DNA from: JAUJOE01 sp038252945 | GTDB lineage: Bacteria > Actinomycetota > Actinomycetes > Propionibacteriales > Nocardioidaceae | Assembly: GCA_038252945.1 (NCBI GenBank) | Contig: JBBSHN010000086.1 | Coordinates: forward strand, 1-9,487 | Length of the DNA stretch: 9,487 bases | Reading direction: 5' to 3' | Shown: piece after piece, positions 6,641-9,487 of the stretch | Layout of the letters: each line of letters opens with the position of its first letter | How positions within the stretch are numbered: the first letter of the stretch is position 1 | Translations under genes and position numbers: made by a program | The notes under the pieces: model-generated | Seen by the model: the letters and a program-made list of their open reading frames with translations, nothing else | Database searches by the model: none | What the model was told of the DNA's origin: nothing

Positions 6641-7933
6641 CTAGGACGTGGCGATTCGCTCGATCGCGTCCGCGGCTGCGGCCAGCCCGTCCATGGAACG
6701 GATGCTGCGACCTGCGGCATCGAGTCGCTGCCGCAGGGATGCATCTGCGAGCAAGCGCTCGACCGCCGACGCCAGCTCGTCGTCGGCGAAATGGTAGGTG
6801 TCGAGCCGGGTCCCGTGGCCGGTCTCGGAAACCCGCTGTGCGTTGTCGTACTGGTCCCAAAACAGCGGCAGGACCAGCAGCGGCTTGCCGAAGTGCAGAG
6901 CCTCTGTGACCGTGTTGTTTCCTCCATGGGAGATCACGGCATCGACCAGCGGAAGCACCGAGGTCTGCGGAACGAACTCGGCTCCGGTCATGTTTTCGGC
7001 CAGCGTCAACTCGGTCGCCTGTGGACCCAACGAGACGACGTACCGGTGCGGGGTCCTCGCCAGCAGGTCGATGAGCCGAGTCATGAGCTCGGTGTCCGCG
7101 CTGCCCAACGAGCCTAGCGAAAGGTAGACCAGCCGGCTCCCGTCAGATTGCTTCTGCAGCCCCTCAGGCAGCTGGTACTCGGTCTCGGTACAGCGCACGC
7201 TGGAGCTCACGCGCCGCCATGTCGCGTCCAGCGGACTCGCCCGTTCGTAGTCCAGCGCCTCGGGATACACGTAGAGGTTCAAGTGCCGCGAGGGATGCAT
7301 GAACTCCAGATCCGGAAGCGCCGGCGCATCCTGTTCTTGGACCCACCCGTTGAAGGACTCCCACATCGGGCGGTGCGTGCGGTCGTACTCCGCCTGGAAC
7401 CCTGCCCAGTTGGTTTTTTCGATGGTAGGCAGGCCGGAATACGGTGGCGGCAGCGCCGGGTCGCGGATCTCGAGCGGGTTGCAGGAGATGATGCGCACAA
7501 ATGGCGCACCACAAGTGAGCAGGGCGGGAAAGGCGACGACGTTGTCTTCCACGACCACGTCCGGCTGCGTGTCGGCCAAGATGTTGCGCAGCTGCGGCTC
7601 GCAGTAGCAGGCGCCGTCGATGAGGGCCTGCCAGGTGGGCTGCATGAATGTCTCAAGCTGCTCGATTGTCGGCTTGCGGAACTCAGGCGTGGTCTGCTTG
7701 ATGAAGTCCTTCCAGAACTGCCCGGCGTCGTCAGCTCCCGCGTCGTCGGCAGCCGGCGCGAGATCGACCAGCATCTCCTCGAAGCCGAGCGGCGCGAGCC
7801 GGCCCCGCCACGACGACTCGGCAGCGAACACGATGCTGTGCCCGCGCCGGCGAAGCACGTCGGCGATCCCGATGCAGTTGTTGGTCGGACCGAACGCCGA
7901 CTCCGGCATGAAGAGAATCGTTCGAGCCGTCAC
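6641..7933 (-). CDS. GT1-like (MGT/UGT-type) glycosyltransferase, acceptor unknown
   Basis: A 430-aa GT-B fold enzyme predicted to move a sugar from a nucleotide-sugar donor to an unidentified small molecule or lipid. The N-terminal half begins with the Rossmann strand TILFMPESAFGPTNNC, followed by GIADVLRRRGHSIVFAAE. VVVEDNVVAFPAL (126-138) is the strand facing the acceptor cleft. In the C-terminal half, VYLSLGSLGSAD (269-280) precedes the donor-binding signature: FVPQ (320-323), SHGGNNTVTEAL (335-346) and LPLFWDQYDNAQ (355-366). No signal peptide or membrane helix is seen, so it is probably cytoplasmic. The frame is open to 8197, but the extra part lies inside the glycerate kinase gene and is Arg/Trp-rich non-family sequence. 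GTG at 7933 gives a normal N-terminus and starts 10 bp after the glycerate kinase stop. No good ribosome site precedes it, which suggests coupling to the upstream gene. A later ATG at 7909 is possible but would cut the first strand. Confidence 0.85.
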   Translation of the reverse strand: MTARTILFMPESAFGPTNNCIGIADVLRRRGHSIVFAAESSWRGRLAPLGFEEMLVDLAPAADDAGADDAGQFWKDFIKQTTPEFRKPTIEQLETFMQPTWQALIDGACYCEPQLRNILADTQPDVVVEDNVVAFPALLTCGAPFVRIISCNPLEIRDPALPPPYSGLPTIEKTNWAGFQAEYDRTHRPMWESFNGWVQEQDAPALPDLEFMHPSRHLNLYVYPEALDYERASPLDATWRRVSSSVRCTETEYQLPEGLQKQSDGSRLVYLSLGSLGSADTELMTRLIDLLARTPHRYVVSLGPQATELTLAENMTGAEFVPQTSVLPLVDAVISHGGNNTVTEALHFGKPLLVLPLFWDQYDNAQRVSETGHGTRLDTYHFADDELASAVERLLADASLRQRLDAAGRSIRSMDGLAAAADAIERIATS

Positions 7934-7943
7934 CGTCGACAGG

Positions 7944-9044
7944 CTAGCGAGACCAGCTGCGGGCGACTCTCTGCGCCAGCGCCGTGAGACTCGACCGCGG
8001 CTCGGCAAGCGCGGCCCGCTCCCCCACCAAATCCACCATTGAGTACGCCGACTCGATTCCGAGTGCGCGCATCTCACGGGCACCCACCAGCACCCTGCCG
8101 GCCAGCGCGATGCACGGCCGAATGGCGTCAGCGGCGACCCGCGCGACGCCGTACGGCACCTTCCCGGAGCGGGACGAGAAGTCGAACGACCCCTCACCGG
8201 TGACGATCAGGTCGACCGAGCGCGCACGTGCGGGCAGGTCAAGCACGGTGGCGACCAGCTCGACTCCCGACACGCGGGTGGCGCCGACGAGAAGGAGGGC
8301 GAAACCAAGCCCACCTGCGGCACCCGATCCGGGCCGGTTCGCCAGCCGTCCGTCGGTTCGCTCCGCAAGCCGCCTCAACCAGGCATCGACGATCTGCTTG
8401 CGCTCCTCGGCGACGCCCTTCTGAGGCCCGTACACGTTGGTTGCGCCGCGCAGACCGAGCAGCGGATTGTCGACGTCGGTCGCGGCGACGACCTCGACGC
8501 CGGCCAGCAGCTCGTGAACTGTGCCGAGGTCGACCGATTCCAGGGTCGCCAGGCCCCGTGGCCCGCGGCGGAGGGCGTCTGGTGGTTGCGCGTCGGCTCC
8601 GAGGGCGGCCAGGCAACCGGCGCCTCCGTCATTGGTGGCCGAACCACCCAGGCCGATCACCAGTCGTCGCCCACCCGACTGCTGCGCGGTGAGCAGCAGC
8701 TCGCCGACACCGTAGGAGGTGGCGACCTCCGGATCGCGGCGCTCGGTGAGCTGGAGCCCACAGGCTTGCGCCGCCTCAACGTACGCCGTCTCGGCGCTAC
8801 GCAAGATCGCGGTGGGAACCGGGTCGCCGTACTGGTTGGACACAGTGGTGGCGAGAAGGCGCCCGCCGAGCGACGCCTGGAGTGTGTCGACGAAGCCCGG
8901 ACCTCCGTCGGACATCGGTGCCAGCAGGAGCTCATCGCTCGGTGCCTGCCGCCGCCAGCCCTCGGCCATCGCCTCGGCCGCTTCGACCGCGGTCATGGTG
9001 CCGCCGAAGGAGTCCGGGGCAAACAGCACACGCACCTCCCCCAT
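7944..9044 (-). CDS. glxK: Glycerate kinase, class I (GlxK/GarK family), divergent
   Basis: A 366-aa cytoplasmic kinase of the glycerate 2-kinase fold, expected to phosphorylate D-glycerate with ATP. Family blocks occur in order: APDSFGGTMTAVEAAEAMAEGW (9-30), MSDGGPGFVDTL (44-55), VIGLGGSATNDGGAG (129-143), ATDVDNPLLGLRGATNVYGPQKG (188-210), GSGAAGGLGFALL (239-251) and LIVTGEGSFDFSSRSGKVPYGVA (279-301). Several residues differ from the E. coli enzyme as I recall it: the Lys of DS(Y/F)K is G14, the Glu of DGGEG is P49, and in TGEGRIDSQS the Arg is S286 and the Gln is S290. The fold assignment is firm; the substrate is less so. The ATG at 9044 lacks a clear ribosome site; the G-rich stretch before it falls inside an 11-bp inverted repeat. 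The gene follows the PspAB-like gene after 158 bp and precedes the glycosyltransferase by 10 bp. Confidence 0.9.
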   Translation of the reverse strand: MGEVRVLFAPDSFGGTMTAVEAAEAMAEGWRRQAPSDELLLAPMSDGGPGFVDTLQASLGGRLLATTVSNQYGDPVPTAILRSAETAYVEAAQACGLQLTERRDPEVATSYGVGELLLTAQQSGGRRLVIGLGGSATNDGGAGCLAALGADAQPPDALRRGPRGLATLESVDLGTVHELLAGVEVVAATDVDNPLLGLRGATNVYGPQKGVAEERKQIVDAWLRRLAERTDGRLANRPGSGAAGGLGFALLLVGATRVSGVELVATVLDLPARARSVDLIVTGEGSFDFSSRSGKVPYGVARVAADAIRPCIALAGRVLVGAREMRALGIESAYSMVDLVGERAALAEPRSSLTALAQRVARSWSR

Positions 9045-9047
9045 CTT

Positions 9048-9089
9048 GCCGACACGCCCCCAACGAACCGGACTGACCGGCGTGTCGGC
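9048..9089 (-). promoter_or_regulatory. Perfect 11-bp inverted repeat just before the glycerate kinase start
   Basis: GCCGACACGCC (9048-9058) and GGCGTGTCGGC (9079-9089) are exact reverse complements separated by 20 bp, so the arm centres are 31 bp apart, about three helical turns. On the minus strand the second arm ends 3 nt before the ATG at 9044, and the only G-rich ribosome-site candidate (GGGGGCG) lies at its edge. It could be a bipartite operator or an mRNA hairpin that hides the start region. I see no convincing promoter boxes in the rest of the gap (9045-9202). Confidence 0.6.
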
Positions 9090-9202
9090 CGCGGAATGAC
9101 GTCTCGGCGCGGGCGCGCTCTACGGTGCTTTGTGCTAGCCGAAGGCAGCGCAGAGTCGCTCTTCGTGGCGGGAGCCGTGCCGCCCTTGACGGAGCCCTTA
9201 GG

Positions 9203-9487
9203 TCAGGCGAGAAGGCCCGGCGCGCCCCACACGGCCATCCAGCGACCAAGTTCCGGCTCAATGCTCAAGTCGTCAACGAGGAGGCCGCGCGCTTGCAGTT
9301 CCAAAGAATTATCGCGCTGTGTTTCCGACTTGGGCGCGAAGGGATAGAACGTCCCTTGCTTATAGAGATAAACGAGTCCCAGCTTGCGGCCGGAGTCGTC
9401 GGCGAAGGCGATCAGCGAACACAGCAGCGAAGGGCCGAATCCAGCGTTCTCCAGCGAGCTGTTGACGGCGTGCACATCGGTGATGAG
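9203..9487 (-). CDS. pspAB: PspA-associated protein PspAB-like, C-terminal part only
   Basis: The gene enters from the right edge; about 94 C-terminal residues are visible, running LITDVHAVNSSLENAGFG to the end WMAVWGAPGLLA. The frame is open to the last base, so the GTG at 9475 is probably internal and the true start lies outside. Recognisable stretches are LGLVYLYKQGTFYPFAP, RDNSLELQARG and LSIEPELGRW, which I recall as typical of the roughly 190-aa PspAB family found beside PspA, PspAA and HtpX genes in actinobacteria. Those proteins belong to the PspA envelope-stress system; the biochemical role of PspAB is not established to my knowledge. The gene points towards glycerate kinase, 158 bp away, and no clear terminator lies between them. 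The identification rests on memory of family motifs. Confidence 0.7.
   Translation of the reverse strand, partial: LITDVHAVNSSLENAGFGPSLLCSLIAFADDSGRKLGLVYLYKQGTFYPFAPKSETQRDNSLELQARGLLVDDLSIEPELGRWMAVWGAPGLLA

Noticed and set aside
7148..7987. 279-aa plus-strand open frame antisense to the glycosyltransferase
   Set aside because: Composition is Arg/Gln/Val-rich without recognisable domains, and it lies opposite a gene with clear family motifs; long antisense frames are common in GC-rich DNA.
7934..8197. 88-residue N-terminal extension of the glycosyltransferase
   Set aside because: It overlaps the glycerate kinase 3' end in another frame and has shadow-like Arg/Trp-rich composition; family sequence begins right after the GTG at 7933.
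8514..9347. 277-aa plus-strand open frame antisense to glycerate kinase and the PspAB-like gene
   Set aside because: It spans two confidently called minus-strand genes and their gap, with no motif of its own.
1..9487. Mobile element, CRISPR array, tRNA or rRNA gene, or a novel defence system
   Set aside because: I saw no transposase or integrase, no regularly spaced repeats, no cloverleaf or rRNA-like stretch, and all genes fit housekeeping families in a known actinobacterial gene order.

Overview
The window looks like a chromosomal housekeeping locus of a high-GC actinobacterium. The evidence is GC-rich DNA with strong G/C third positions, a QcrB with a long soluble C-terminal tail, a separate four-helix CtaF (cytochrome oxidase subunit IV, the actinobacterial type), and a gene order that from memory matches the actinobacterial qcrCAB / ctaCDF / erpA / glycerate kinase neighbourhood. 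Genus and family cannot be fixed from the sequence alone.

Layout. The only plus-strand gene is at the left edge: the 3' part of qcrB (1-1371), the cytochrome b subunit of the bc1 (bcc) complex. Everything else is on the minus strand. In minus-strand transcription order, from right to left, these are: the C-terminal end of a PspAB-like gene (9203 to the window edge), a class I glycerate kinase (7944-9044), a GT1-like glycosyltransferase (6641-7933), the A-type Fe-S carrier erpA (6162-6521), a 375-bp non-coding stretch with several inverted repeats, the operon ctaC-ctaD-ctaF (5786 down to 2744), and an LdtMt2-like L,D-transpeptidase lipoprotein (1407-2636) that converges on qcrB.

How the genes work together. 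QcrB belongs to the menaquinol:cytochrome c reductase. CtaC, CtaD and CtaF are subunits of the aa3 cytochrome c oxidase with which that complex forms a supercomplex in actinobacteria. ctaC/ctaD and ctaD/ctaF each overlap by the four bases ATGA, so they are probably translationally coupled. ErpA supplies Fe-S clusters, which the Rieske subunit (outside the window) would need. The L,D-transpeptidase acts on peptidoglycan, and PspAB belongs to the envelope-stress PspA system. The locus therefore combines respiration with envelope maintenance.

Nothing here amounts to a clearly new biological system. The items most worth a second look are a perfect 11-bp inverted repeat 3 nt upstream of the glycerate kinase start codon, a glycerate kinase that has lost several charged residues conserved in the E. 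coli enzyme, and a glycosyltransferase between glycerate kinase and erpA.
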